Source of the DNA: Helichrysum umbraculigerum
Lineage: Eukaryota > Streptophyta > Magnoliopsida > Asterales > Asteraceae
Reading direction: 5' to 3'
Assembly (NCBI GenBank): GCA_949592205.1
Contig: CATIUR010000001.1
Coordinates: forward strand, 237,416,750 to 237,480,749
Length of the DNA: 64,000 nt
Shown: piece by piece, positions 42,764-53,059 of the stretch
How positions within the stretch are numbered: the stretch's first letter is position 1
Layout of the letters: the number at the start of each line of letters is the position of its first letter
Notes under the pieces: model-generated
What the model saw: only the letters and a program-made list of their open reading frames with translations
The model's database searches: none
What the model was told of the DNA's origin: nothing
Position numbers and translations under genes: made by a program

Positions 42764-45465
42764 ATGGCAGATCCTCTTTATGAAATCCATGAGCAGATAT
42801 TGTTAAGATTGAGTGTGAATGATCTGATCCGTTGCAAGAGTGTGTGCAAGTCATGGTTATGTTTGATCTCTGACCCTCGGTTTATTAAAGCCCATATGGA
42901 ACAAAGTTATATCAGTGATCGCGAAAATGATGAACTTGGGGATAGAAGACTTGCGATTTCTGTATTTCCTGGCTTCTTAGAGGCTTATCCATTTCTAATT
43001 GAATTTAATGAGAGCCGTATACTCGGTTCTTCAGATGGTCTGGTATGCGTCTTCACTCACTCTGAAAAACTTTTAGTACTCAATCCTTCGACTAGAGAGG
43101 TAAAGAGAGTAGCCAATCCCAAAATTCCTGGAGCTAGGTCGATGTTTTGGGGATTTGGTTATGATTCGTCTACTGATGATTACAAGATTGTACGAGGGTT
43201 TAACAATGGTAAGAACTGTACCTACTTAGAAGTCTTTAGCTTAAGATTCAATGTTTGGAATGTTGTTGGAGAGGTAAATTATGCCTTTATAACTAGGAAC
43301 GGTGTCTTATGCAATAAAGCGCTACATTGGGTTGCTTATGATAATTCATCTGAAAAGAATGTAATTATTTCATTTCATTTATCCGAGGAGAAGTTTGTGG
43401 AAGTACCCCAACCAAACGATGCACGATACAAATCTCATGTTGGTCGACACAGGTCAATGCGTTTGGGAACTATGGAAGATCGTTTATGTGCATTCCGACA
43501 GGAATTACTTCCTCATGACATATGGGTAATGAAGGAATACAATAAGAAGCAGTCATGGGAAAGATTCTTAGAGTATGATCGTGAGATTAAGTCTGACGCT
43601 GTTCACTGTGTAAAGCTATTATCGAATTACGTGTCAAATAGATGGCCCCTGTGTCATGAAATGTTGTGGTGTGATGACTGGGAGTTATTGGGGGCACCTA
43701 CATTTGTGGAGAGTCTTGTATCTCCCCATTTCCAGAAGAAGCCTAAAAGAAAGAGATGCCTAAGAGAAAGAGACATGCAACAAGAGTCAAGTACCATGAA
43801 GACTCCTAAGGTAGGTTCTAATTGTTGTATTTCATTTTCTTTTCCATGTACCTTGTAGTATAGCATTGGTTCCACTTAATGATTCTAACTAGTTATGATG
43901 GCATTGACCACATTGAGGATGTTTCATGTTAGAATCATGTGAGGCTTTCATCCATAAAGTATTACTACGTGTTGATCTATGGATCCTATATGCAATCATC
44001 GGCATAAAATGTAGCATTGAAATTGGTTGAACTAGTTCTTTTCCTACTCCTTATACATAAGAACTGTGATAATTTGCATCACTCCAGCTTCATTTATATC
44101 AATCCTGATTCTCTTTAAGTTAACTAAATTCTTCTTTCTTTCAGTTCACTTTATTTACATTTCCTCGTCATCATTTTAATTATTTGCCACACTTTTGTTA
44201 ACGTCAATTCTTTAGACATATTTTTTTATGTTCATCGGACCCATAGTGCTTTAGTTTGGTATGAAAAACCAATAAAATTAAACCACCTAAATCTGCCTCT
44301 GAATACCTTCTGAGAATACCGTAAAATTGTGAATCTGTAGAAGTGGCTATTAAGTAGCATAACAACCACTTGATCACTTCCCAATGTTGACATGAATCTG
44401 CGTATAACTCTCACTGCATGAGCAATGCCTAGGCTCGTACATACCATAGCATACATCAAACAAAGAGCCACTAATGCATATAGGACTTATCTCTTATGTC
44501 TTCATCCTTTTGGTGTTTTGAAGACTAAACTTGTTAACACCTTCCCCAGTACTCTTCACTTGGGATAAATTCTTAACAGATGGGTCATAAACTGCATATA
44601 GTTCATAGGAGCTGAATTGTGTAGTTTTCAGAATTCCTTTCATATTCACACATATAAGTTGATTTCTATGAATGAGAATCCTTATTGAATTGTTTGATAA
44701 CATTTTGAAACATTAAAGTCAAGAAAATCACAATTTTTGATTTGTGCATTTATTCCCGATACGAATAAGCAAATCTGAAATTTCAGTTCAAATGAAAATC
44801 CGCATCCGGGAGTCTATGTATCGATGTATATTTGACATACTTTGTAAATTTTTCGATTTATATGATTCGAGTATTAAAAATCGAGTGTTCTTAGCGTTTA
44901 TTTATATGGCCTTCATGCGATTATCGTAGCTCTATATAACACAGTTCTTAAGACTTTATAATATTTGCTTATAATATAAAAATATTTAGAGGTGGCAATT
45001 TTATGAGGTGATGAGTTTGTTGGGTCTCCCTCTATTTTTTTAGATGGGTCTAAATGGGTATCTCATATAACATCCAATTGTGTAACAATTAACTAACGGG
45101 TCTAGGCGGGTATAGCGGTTATTATTATTTTTTTTTTAAACACCTCATTTCATTTTTTATATTTTTCACTCGAATAGAAAAAAGTTTGGTGGAAACCTTA
45201 TGTGTCAACCCGACTCGAGACCCGTTTAGACCCGGACCCGTTTAGACCCGTTCTCCTAAATGACCCATCTAGACCCGGCCTGTTTAGACCCAAACCCATC
45301 TATACCCGTGACCCAACCCAACCCCACCCACTCATTTTGCCACTTACAAAAATATTGGTGATGTTAACTCACCTCCCTTCTAAATTTCAGGTCAAGCCTG
45401 ATAATGCTGTTTTAGCAGTTCATCAAGCCAATGCTGGTACCAGTGCCAGTGCATATTACCGCTAA
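42764..45465 (+). CDS. F-box protein 3 (F-box plus FBA domain), two exons
   Basis: Predicted join 42764-43810 and 45391-45465, 373 aa. ATG in TTTCAATGGC right after a telo-box; an in-frame upstream ATG would add 45 residues. F-box at ~5-45 (YEIHEQILLRLSVNDLIRCK, VCKSWLCLISDPRF). FBA region: ILGSSDGLVCV, NPSTREVKRV, FWGFGYDSSTDDYKIV, GVLCNKALHWV, FHLSEEKFVEVPQPNDARY. Tail GAPTFVESLVSPHFQKKPKRKR. Exon 1 ends AAG|GTAGGT phase 0; acceptor TTTCAG; exon 2 is VKPDNAVLAV...YYR then stop, similar to the second exon of F-box 4. Intron 1580 bp. Likely an SCF substrate receptor. Confidence 0.83.
44991..45350. mobile_element. GGGTCTA-rich element in F-box 3 intron
   Basis: Starts AGAGGTGGCAATTTTATGA and ends CCCACTCATTTTGCCACTT, inverted ends. 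The interior is GGGTCTA...AGACCCG words. Member of the RGAGGTGGCAAA family found downstream of F-box genes 3-5. No coding capacity. Confidence 0.6.
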
Positions 45466-45788
45466 GGTGCTAGTACTAGTTTCAATGTTGCTGTTGCAGT
45501 TCCGATGCTGTAGAAGCTGTCAGGCTGACAAAACTTTTCTATGTGAATGTTCCTTGCCTTTTTAAGGCTTATAAGTTATATTTACATCCGTACTCTTGGT
45601 TTTTAGTGTTTAACGTTTGAAGGTTTTAAAAGTGTCTTCTAGAATTTTTACTTTGTTGGAGCCTTATGTTAAAACCGTTATCTTGGTTTTGTGTGTTTAG
45701 TTTCAGCAGATGTTGAATATTTGGTTATCTTCTTTAATCTGGTGTGTTTCATATAACACCAGTTGTCTAAACTATCTTGTAAGTAAGA
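45466..45788. other. 3' UTR and flank of F-box 3
   Basis: Matches 55387-55660 downstream of F-box 4 (GTTTTTAGTGT, TTTTGTGTGTTTAGTTT, GAATATTTGGT). No further gene. Confidence 0.6.
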
Positions 45789-45906
45789 ACTAGAGGTTGC
45801 AAAATTGGTGGGTCAGGCAGGTTGGTAACATATAAAAATGAGTTTGGATTATAACGAGCCACTATTGCTAAGGACTCAATGGGGGTTGGGTTTACTCATA
45901 AAACTT

Positions 45907-45947
<41 letters not shown>

Positions 45948-45952
45948 TTCTA

Positions 45953-46161
45953 GAGAAAATTACATCAATCATTCTTATGGTTTGTTGCAAATTTCACTCG
46001 CAGTCCTTTAATTAATTTAATTACGTAGATCATCTTTTATTTTAAAATTTGTTACGTCAATAGTCCTTTACACTAACGACTGTTAACTCTTCGTTAAAAA
46101 GGACTTTGTGTGTAATTTTTTTTATTCTTTACATATTTTGAGTAAAATATAAATTATAAAA

Positions 46162-46235
<74 letters not shown>

Positions 46236-47280
46236 TTTTATAATTTATATTATAAAGAGCTATATTAAGGAACATGATTCGGTATAAGAACTCCAAAATC
46301 AATTGTTAGAATAAAGAGCTATATTTTAAAATGTATATTGTGTATTTATGAGCAATTGGTGAAAGCATGTAGTTGCTATGAAGGAACATGATTCAGTATA
46401 AGAACTTCAAAATCATTTGTATTTTAGCAAATTGATTCTTTTTTTTTTTTTTAAGTTAATTTATTAATTCCTAATTGATCAAAGTAACATATTTATAACA
46501 TTGATTCATAAATTTTTATACTACCGAATGAAACCTTTTAACATTGATTTACAAAATATATAACACTGATTCATCAAAATTCATCACATTGATTCAAATA
46601 TCATATAATATTTGATTGAATCAATTATATACTCACAAAATCATATTGATCCATATATCAATCGATTAAAAAAAAATCTTATTAAATCATGTGTTTCATG
46701 CCATTACAGTTATTGATAATGTGCTATTAATATAACGTATAAACGGTTTCTTTTAAAAGAAAATGTCATAAAGTTACTGTTATGCCCCTTCATCCCTTAA
46801 ATATTAACATTAAATTTATAAATAATTACAATATTGCCATCATATAATTTGAATTGTTGGATCTTAAAAGCAAAGGCCAAGATGATTTCTCTCCTTTCTC
46901 CCATTGAAACCTCTTCTCCCTAGATTCATGTCCTATATATAAAATGGGAGCTGATAAATACAACAAATAAAAGTTATTCATACAACAAAACTGTGCTTTG
47001 AGTATTTGTACTATATGCAATAACTGTTGTACAGTTGGTGTATGAATCAATTTTGTTTGTTGTATTTATCAACTCCCTATAAAATAGAATAAAAAAAATG
47101 TAAAAGAATAAAAAAAATTACACACGAGGTCCTTTTTAACGAAGAGTTAACAATCGTTAGTGTAAATGACTATTGACGTAACAAATTTTAAAATAAAGGA
47201 TGATCTGCGTAATTAAATTAATTAAAGAACTACAAGTGAAATTTGCAGCAAATCATAAGGATGGTTTATGTAATTTTCTC
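45953..47280. mobile_element. Mutator-like TIR element, 1328 bp, 9-bp target duplication
   Basis: Flanked by ATCTTTCTA at 45944-45952 and 47281-47289. Inverted arms of ~190 bp start GAGAAAATTACAT and include GTCCTTTACACTAACGA with its complement and AACGAAGAGTTAAC. Inside are a long (TA)n palindrome and two direct repeats around AAGGAACATGATTC(G/A)GTATAAGAAC. No transposase; non-autonomous. Confidence 0.88.
46160..46245. repeat. (TA)n in a perfect AT palindrome
   Basis: ATAAATTATAAAATTTAA, about 30 TA units, then TTAAATTTTATAATTTAT. The whole stretch can fold into a cruciform in the middle of the MULE-type element. Confidence 0.9.
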
Positions 47281-47540
47281 ATCTTTCTACATATTAGTTT
47301 GTCAGATTATAGTTCAAAGTTTTTTAATATTTATCTAATATTGTAGTGAATAAGTTAGTAGGATTTTTTCCCTTGAAAATACACTCTGGGCAACTTTCGA
47401 CCCATTTAACCATTTTACTTGTTTGAGCCGTCTACCATCTAGCTGTACTTCATCAGTTTGACACCTGTTAGAGATAAACATACCCGAATCAACCCTTTTA
47501 TAAGTTGACCATTGTGACCCGGTTACATAAGACCCGGGTG

Positions 47541-48426
47541 AGCTATCCTTACTTGTGTCTTAGTTCTTATTAAGAGACTCGAGTACTTTGCTCAACTTGA
47601 GTTCCTCTGTTTAAGACGCGTGTGGTTTGGCACAGATGCCTTAAGTAACTGTACTAGAGTGACCACACCCCTCCGTTTTTTTGCTGAATATGTAACTGTG
47701 AAAGTGATGAACTCTGCTTGAATAAGTGATGAATCCTCTTCCTGACTCTTCTTCTTTCTACTGTAATAACGTCTTAAGTTGCTTGTATGCTTAATATTAG
47801 TGTAATATGCTTAGCTATCTCCTTTTTTAAGCAATATATTGTGTGTTCTACTACTGTTTCGTGTGATCACTTACTTCAGTTTGAGTGTGATACGACTTAG
47901 TTTTTAAGTATATATTATCTTTAAGAGGCGAACTTACGTTATAGGCGAGTGGTGACACATGACACAAGTCAATTAGTCCAACTAAGTGTAAAATTAGTTG
48001 AAAAGTTATTGATTCTTTAAGAGTGTCACCACTCGTATTTATGTGGTGCATCTTATTGTTTAAGTAAACTTAGTGAATACCAAGTGGAGTGAGCTTCAAG
48101 CTTTTTGTGACATTGGTGGTTAAATTTTCTTGATTCGTCACTGTAATCTTTCATGCTGATAAGAAGCAATACATGAAGACGAATATATAGAAGAATTGAA
48201 GTAACAGGAGGAAGGTTGACAAATTAATGGATTCAAATTACAAAAATAGCCCTAGTGAACGATAGTGAAACACATGAAAACGATTGAGGTTCCACGAATG
48301 GATATACCTAAAATATCCATCAAAATAAAATAGTGGTGAACACAAAACAAACCTTTGTACTACAACGATGTAACTTATGTTTATCATCTTCATAATTTTG
48401 AAAGTTACCACAACCTTTATAGTTAT
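47541..48426. other. Spacer between F-box 3 and F-box 4 blocks, no gene seen
   Basis: Mixed AT-rich DNA. No coding region. The right part aligns loosely with 39440-39600. Confidence 0.5.
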
Positions 48427-48440
48427 TTTTTTTTTTTTTT

Positions 48441-48735
48441 AGGGTTAAGTGCTTGAAAATGCATATAACTATGCGTGAATCTTCATTGTGTGCACGTAAC
48501 TAAATTGGTCTCCATTGTATGTACGAAACTATTTATTGATCTCCATTGTGTGTATATTTGTGACGTGTTATCAGTTATACGGCGATACTTGGCATTTGTA
48601 CAAGTTGACAACTCACAAATATACACACAATGGAGATCAATAGATAGTTTCGTACATACAATGTAGATCAATTTAGTTACGTGCACACAATGAAGATTCA
48701 CGCATAGTTATATGCATTTCTAGGCACTTAACCCT
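48441..48735. mobile_element. Near-perfect foldback element (~125-bp arms)
   Basis: Left arm AGGGTTAAGTGCTTGAAAAT..., right arm ...ATGCATTTCTAGGCACTTAACCCT. Both arms have CACAATGGAGATCAATA- and ACGTGCACACAATGAAGAT-type blocks in opposite orientation. The loop is about 50 bp. It sits in a T-run (about 14 T on the left, 8 on the right), which is the reversed poly(A) tail of the LINE fragment. Its transcript would form a long hairpin, a plausible small-RNA source. Confidence 0.9.
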
Positions 48736-50600
48736 TTTTTTTAACGACAATATTTCATTAAAATACTAACAAGACACTAGTAGGGAGAAACAAGTACAAT
48801 GAAGACAATTAAGTACAATTTGGGTTACAATTCCAATCTACCCAATTAAGAGATAACATTTTCCTCCTACTCGAGATCCACAAAAGTGAAAGAAATGAGT
48901 TCGATATCATCACTTAGAATCTCACTTCTTGGCTTCTTGTGTGTGAAATTGACCTCCTTTCTATAACACAATAGCACCCAAATTGTTGATTGCACAACGT
49001 CAAATTTAGCACAGTTCTTTTCAGGAATTAAGATGTGATCCGAGCACGTGATAATTTCATGTGTGTTTGAGAAGTTGATTTCTTCCAAAAACCACCATTT
49101 GAAAATGCTTTTCCACACACCCTTTGCCTCCTTACATTCTCTAAAAATATGAAATTCCGTTTCTAAAGCATCATCACAAGCCAGGCACCTAGTAGAGTTA
49201 AGATCATTACCTCTTTGATCCTAGTCGTGAACCTTTTGCTTATTCCATCTAACTTGATTATTGTCATTAATCAAGTTTATTGATCAAGATTGATTCTAAG
49301 GAGTATATATAGTCTTTGGTAAAAGACTTTCGAGGCACATTTCCAATCCATACATCATGCCAAAAGCTTGTGAGTTTCCATCACCGATCTTTTTCTTAAA
49401 AAGAGAGTGTAAATTTAAATCTATTTTTCAGAGTTTTCGTTTTAAGTTAATGATATTACCCCCTGAAGTCGGTGATCTATAAAGAGAAGAATCATTTTAA
49501 ATACCACCATCCTCTCCGTAAATGGATTTTATTATTTTGCACCACAAAGCATTTGGCTCCACCAGAAATCGCCACCACCACTTGGCGAGCATTGCATGTT
49601 GGTATTTTTAGTGTAATAAATCATTTGTTCTAATTGGGATTTACCTTAGACCAAAAGGATTTAAGTTAAGTTATAATACGAGTTAGGAGGTGCGGGGTGC
49701 ACGCTTGTATAAACTAACTTAATCCTAAGCATGATGAATAGAAAAAGATTGTGAATGTAGATCAACGGGTGTGATTCTTGATTGTTGTTATAAGTGAAAA
49801 AATTTTGTACTATCACAATTGTTAAAAAGGTGACTGTTGGCTTTAGTGACAAAAATAGCTGTTGTTGCTGGAGCGTCGCTAATGAAAAGACACCTATGTT
49901 CAAAGGGTATTGTGATTATTCACAAATGGTTATAACCATTCACCAAGAGTTGTGACCTTTCATGAATAGTCACTTTGTCCATATATATATGAACATGATT
50001 ATTTGGTCTTTCACAATCGATATACGAATACAAAGACACTTCTATATTTTGCTCAAGTATTGCATTGCTTGAACGCTTGAGTGAGACTTTGTCTTATCCA
50101 ATTATGGATTTTTTGTAACCCGAGTCAATAGTGGGTCGAAATACTACAATCTGAAAGTGTAAACCCTTACATGGTTAAAAGTCTTATCCAATTTATTCAT
50201 GATTATCATCATACAAATAGCCACAAATTTCCAACATTGATGGGTTGCTTAGCTTGGAGACTACCAATTCCAAGTCCACCATTTTTAATAGGCGCTAAAA
50301 CCTTTTTCCATGCAATATATGCAGTTTTTTTGTCATCAATCGAACCCCCCAAAAGAATGCTCTTCTCAGGCTTTCAAGTTTATGAAGAACTTTTGATGGA
50401 ACTTTATTGATTGAGAAATAAATACATACTTAGACTTCCAAGTACAAATTTGATGAGACTGAGCCTTCCTCCAAAAGAAAGGACTTTAAATTTCCAAGAA
50501 GAAATTTTCTTTTGGGACATGGGAAAATTACTATGTTTGAGATTTTATTTGATTAAAACTACTCTTGTCAATTAGAACTCGGTCATCCTTAAACAAAATC
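48736..50600 (-). pseudogene. LINE (L1-type) 3' fragment, minus strand, interrupted
   Basis: On the minus strand, near 50430, GGRLSLIKFVLGSLSMYLF and further FWGVRL/KVLAPIKNGGLGIGSLQAK are the RT thumb region of plant LINEs. After an interruption (49597-50236) it continues MLAKWWWRFLVEPNALW, IIKSIYGEDGGI. The zinc-binding RT-associated end follows at 48867-49160 (EFHIFRECKEAKGVWKS). It ends in a TTTAATG-like 3' UTR and a reversed poly(A) run at 48736. Stops and frameshifts make it inactive; the 5' part with endonuclease is absent. Confidence 0.8.
49597..50236. mobile_element. Probable solo LTR inserted in the LINE
   Basis: 640 bp, begins TGTTGG and ends CCAACA, typical of copia LTRs, and splits the LINE reading (QAKQP | AMLAKWWW). 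Flanks TTGCA and TTGAT match at 3 of 5 bases, so the duplication is imperfect. No internal coding region. Confidence 0.65.
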
Positions 50601-51420
50601 ACGATCCAAATACGACCTAAGGGGTTTTCTAAATTCAAAAAGTATGGATAGTAAAATAACTCCGGTTTCATTCTTAGAAATTATATATAAAAATTGACGT
50701 GATTTAAAACTGTATTAAAACAAGATAAAATGTTTGCTGAAGTGATAGATCGACTATAATTAACGCACGTGGTAAAAAAAAGTAAAATCTAAAAGTGTGT
50801 TTCTACTCACTAGGGGTGTTCAAATGTATATGTACCCGAATCCGTAATTCAAAAACCCGAACATCCGATCCGAAGATATCAAATTTCATGGATATTCGAA
50901 ATTTTCCTTCCATTTTTTTTTTGATTTTTTCTCTTTTAGGATTGAACTTTGCCGCCGTAGTAGACAAATTATTTGCAAAAACATCAATAAATTATTCAAA
51001 TACTTCATAAATTAAAGAATTATGAAATGAATAGGTTTGTTGTATGTAGTTATCAACCGTTTCTATTGCGAATCTCGATTTAAAAGCTTCAAAGTAACAA
51101 ATTTCATATATTCGAATATTCGAGTTGGTTGTACGTTACTAACAATCTTTTCTATTGCGGATCTCCATTCAAAAGCTTCAAAGTAACAAATTTCAAATAT
51201 TCAAATATTCGATTCATATAGTAAAATCAGATATCCAAAATTTCGGTTATTCCTGCTACTCACACAAGAAAAAAGCAAAAGAATTAAATGTTTCAAACAG
51301 TATAAAATAATTTCAATTTCATTTAATAAATATATATCAAATGTTCATGGTGTAAAATCAGGTATCTTGTTAAGAAATTAACTATTTAAAATGCTTTAAA
51401 CAAGTAATAAAACAACATAA
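50601..51420. other. Spacer upstream of tRNA-Gly copy 2
   Basis: No gene. CCCGAATCCG/AACCCGAACATCCGATCC near 50834 resembles the GGGTT-type repeats. A direct repeat around TCTATTGCGRATCTC, AAAGCTTCAAAGTAACAAATTTCA occurs at ~51060 and ~51150. Confidence 0.5.
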
Positions 51421-51492
51421 GCGTTTGTAGTCCAACGGTTAGGATAATTGCCTTCCAAGCAATAGACCCGGGTTCGACTCCCGGCAAACGCA
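51421..51492 (+). tRNA. tRNA-Gly (anticodon UCC), copy 2
   Basis: Identical in all 72 bases to 41139-41210. CAACATAA precedes it and CTTTTTTA follows, giving a Pol III terminator. Lies 1504 bp before the upstream ORF of F-box 4, against 1490 bp for copy 1 and F-box 3. Confidence 0.96.
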
Positions 51493-52924
51493 CTTTTTTA
51501 ATCATATCATCTATTTCGGTATTTCCAACCCCAACTTATTTATTTTATTTATCAAATTTTAAACCTAATTTTGGATATTGTTCCGGTTTGAAGAAAAAGA
51601 TATGGTGTGATGCTAACGGCAGAAATAGAGATGGTGTGATGCTAACGGCAGTGATTTCAATGTTTTTTTTTCAACCGGTGAGTGATTACAAACCCTAATT
51701 ACTATCATATTTTAATTTTGAACATTAAAATCTACATATATGCTTAGCATCATATTATTAATGTTAGTATATTGATGAAGGGCAGGACAAGTGTTTGATT
51801 AAAGTCGTCACTGTCATCATTCTGATATACTTTACTAATTATCATATATTCAAGCACAATATATAGTACTAGAGCACAACCAAACACTATCTTCATTGAT
51901 AACCATGATACATGTTTGATCTGTATTACTGAATCTTCTTTACCTGGAGTATGTAGTTATGTTGATTTTCTGCCGGCCCATCTCAGACCGCATTTGAGGC
52001 TTAACGTGAGAGGTAAATAGAGCTCACCTAGTGGCCTTCTTAGATTGTTGGTAAAAAAACTGATCCACCCCTACCATATAATTTTTCTATATATTAGGTT
52101 CCATGTTGCCTCGTGTGGGGTTGAACGAGGGATACTTCTGAATACCCTCAGCTCCAGAACTAATTAGGCTACATGGTGGAGGCATGTAGTTATGTTTTGC
52201 AGCTGTTTGATTGTAGTCTGGTTATCAGTTCAAAAGTATAACTGGAAGAAAACATATGATGTAGGTTAAACCTTTAAATCGATAATTTGTTATAAATTAC
52301 ACGGGTGATTAGTTATATTTGTCAATGTGATGTATAGTCTTTCCTTTAGTTATTTCAGTCGTTATCCTTAGGTTACACTATATTGTATGTTCAAGAAATT
52401 TAGTTTCAGAATCATAATTGGTAAATGGGTTCTGTTTTGACTTGTGAGTATTTAATGTCTACTCTTTTTCTTATTTACAACGATTGTTTAAGAAAATTGA
52501 ACGGTCATATCAACTATGTGACGGGTATTCTTTAATTCAGTGTTAATAAGCATCAGCCTTAGGTTTCTTTCCTTATAGCAAGAAGGCATGCCATTACTAT
52601 TACCAGTTAGTTCAATGATGGGAATAAAGTAGGTGTTGAAGATCATGAACACTTGTTTTGGTCAGAATATGATCTCTATTCCTATAGTATGAATTTGCAA
52701 ATGTTTTTTTGTTACATGCTGTTGAGAAATAGTTAAATGGAAAATGTTAGTGTTATGTTGTTGACCTTTAAGATTACATACTGGGAAACATAATATCTAT
52801 TCTTATTGATTGAATTTGTAAATGGCACTCTTGGTAAGTATGGAATGTTTGGTGGAACAGTAAGCATATGTAGTAAGTTTCTATAAGTTATCACGGTAAA
52901 AACAATTACTCCATCCAGTAATGC
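51493..52924. other. Upstream region of F-box 4
   Basis: Paralogous to 41211-42628. No separate gene apart from the SINE at 51965-52190. Confidence 0.6.
51965..52190 (-). mobile_element. tRNA-derived SINE, minus strand, with head
   Basis: Reversed: CATGTAGCCTAATTAGTTC (box-A-like), then GTTCAACCCC (box B), body, and an end with CTCAGACCGC-type sequence. The copy upstream of F-box 3 lacks the head. Confidence 0.6.
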
Positions 52925-53059
52925 GTGAATAAAAATTCCGCTTTTATGATTTGTCGTTATGTGAGTGCCAATAAATCTATCATCAAAAGAAATGTCTTAA
53001 CTAAATCCGCACCCTTTCTTTCCCCTTCCCACACCCATTTCGCCGAACCTAGGGTTTTA

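Larger units (their letters stand above)
45789..47540. mobile_element. RGAGGTTGCAAA-type element interrupted by a MULE
   Basis: The left part 45789-45943 (TAGAGGTTGCAAAATTGG, GGTCAGGCAGGTTGG) and the right part 47290-47540 (GGGCAACTTTCGACCCATTT, GTTAGAGATAAACATACCC) align with the uninterrupted element 55663-56042 after F-box 4. The MULE-type element 45953-47280 has split it. Confidence 0.6.

Noticed and set aside
48475..48701. ORFs on both strands starting MNLHCVHVTKL
   Set aside because: The same peptide arises on both strands because the DNA is a palindrome; it is a foldback element and not a gene.
50171..50410. A plus-strand 79-codon gene
   Set aside because: The minus strand here is LINE reverse transcriptase; the plus frame is its shadow.
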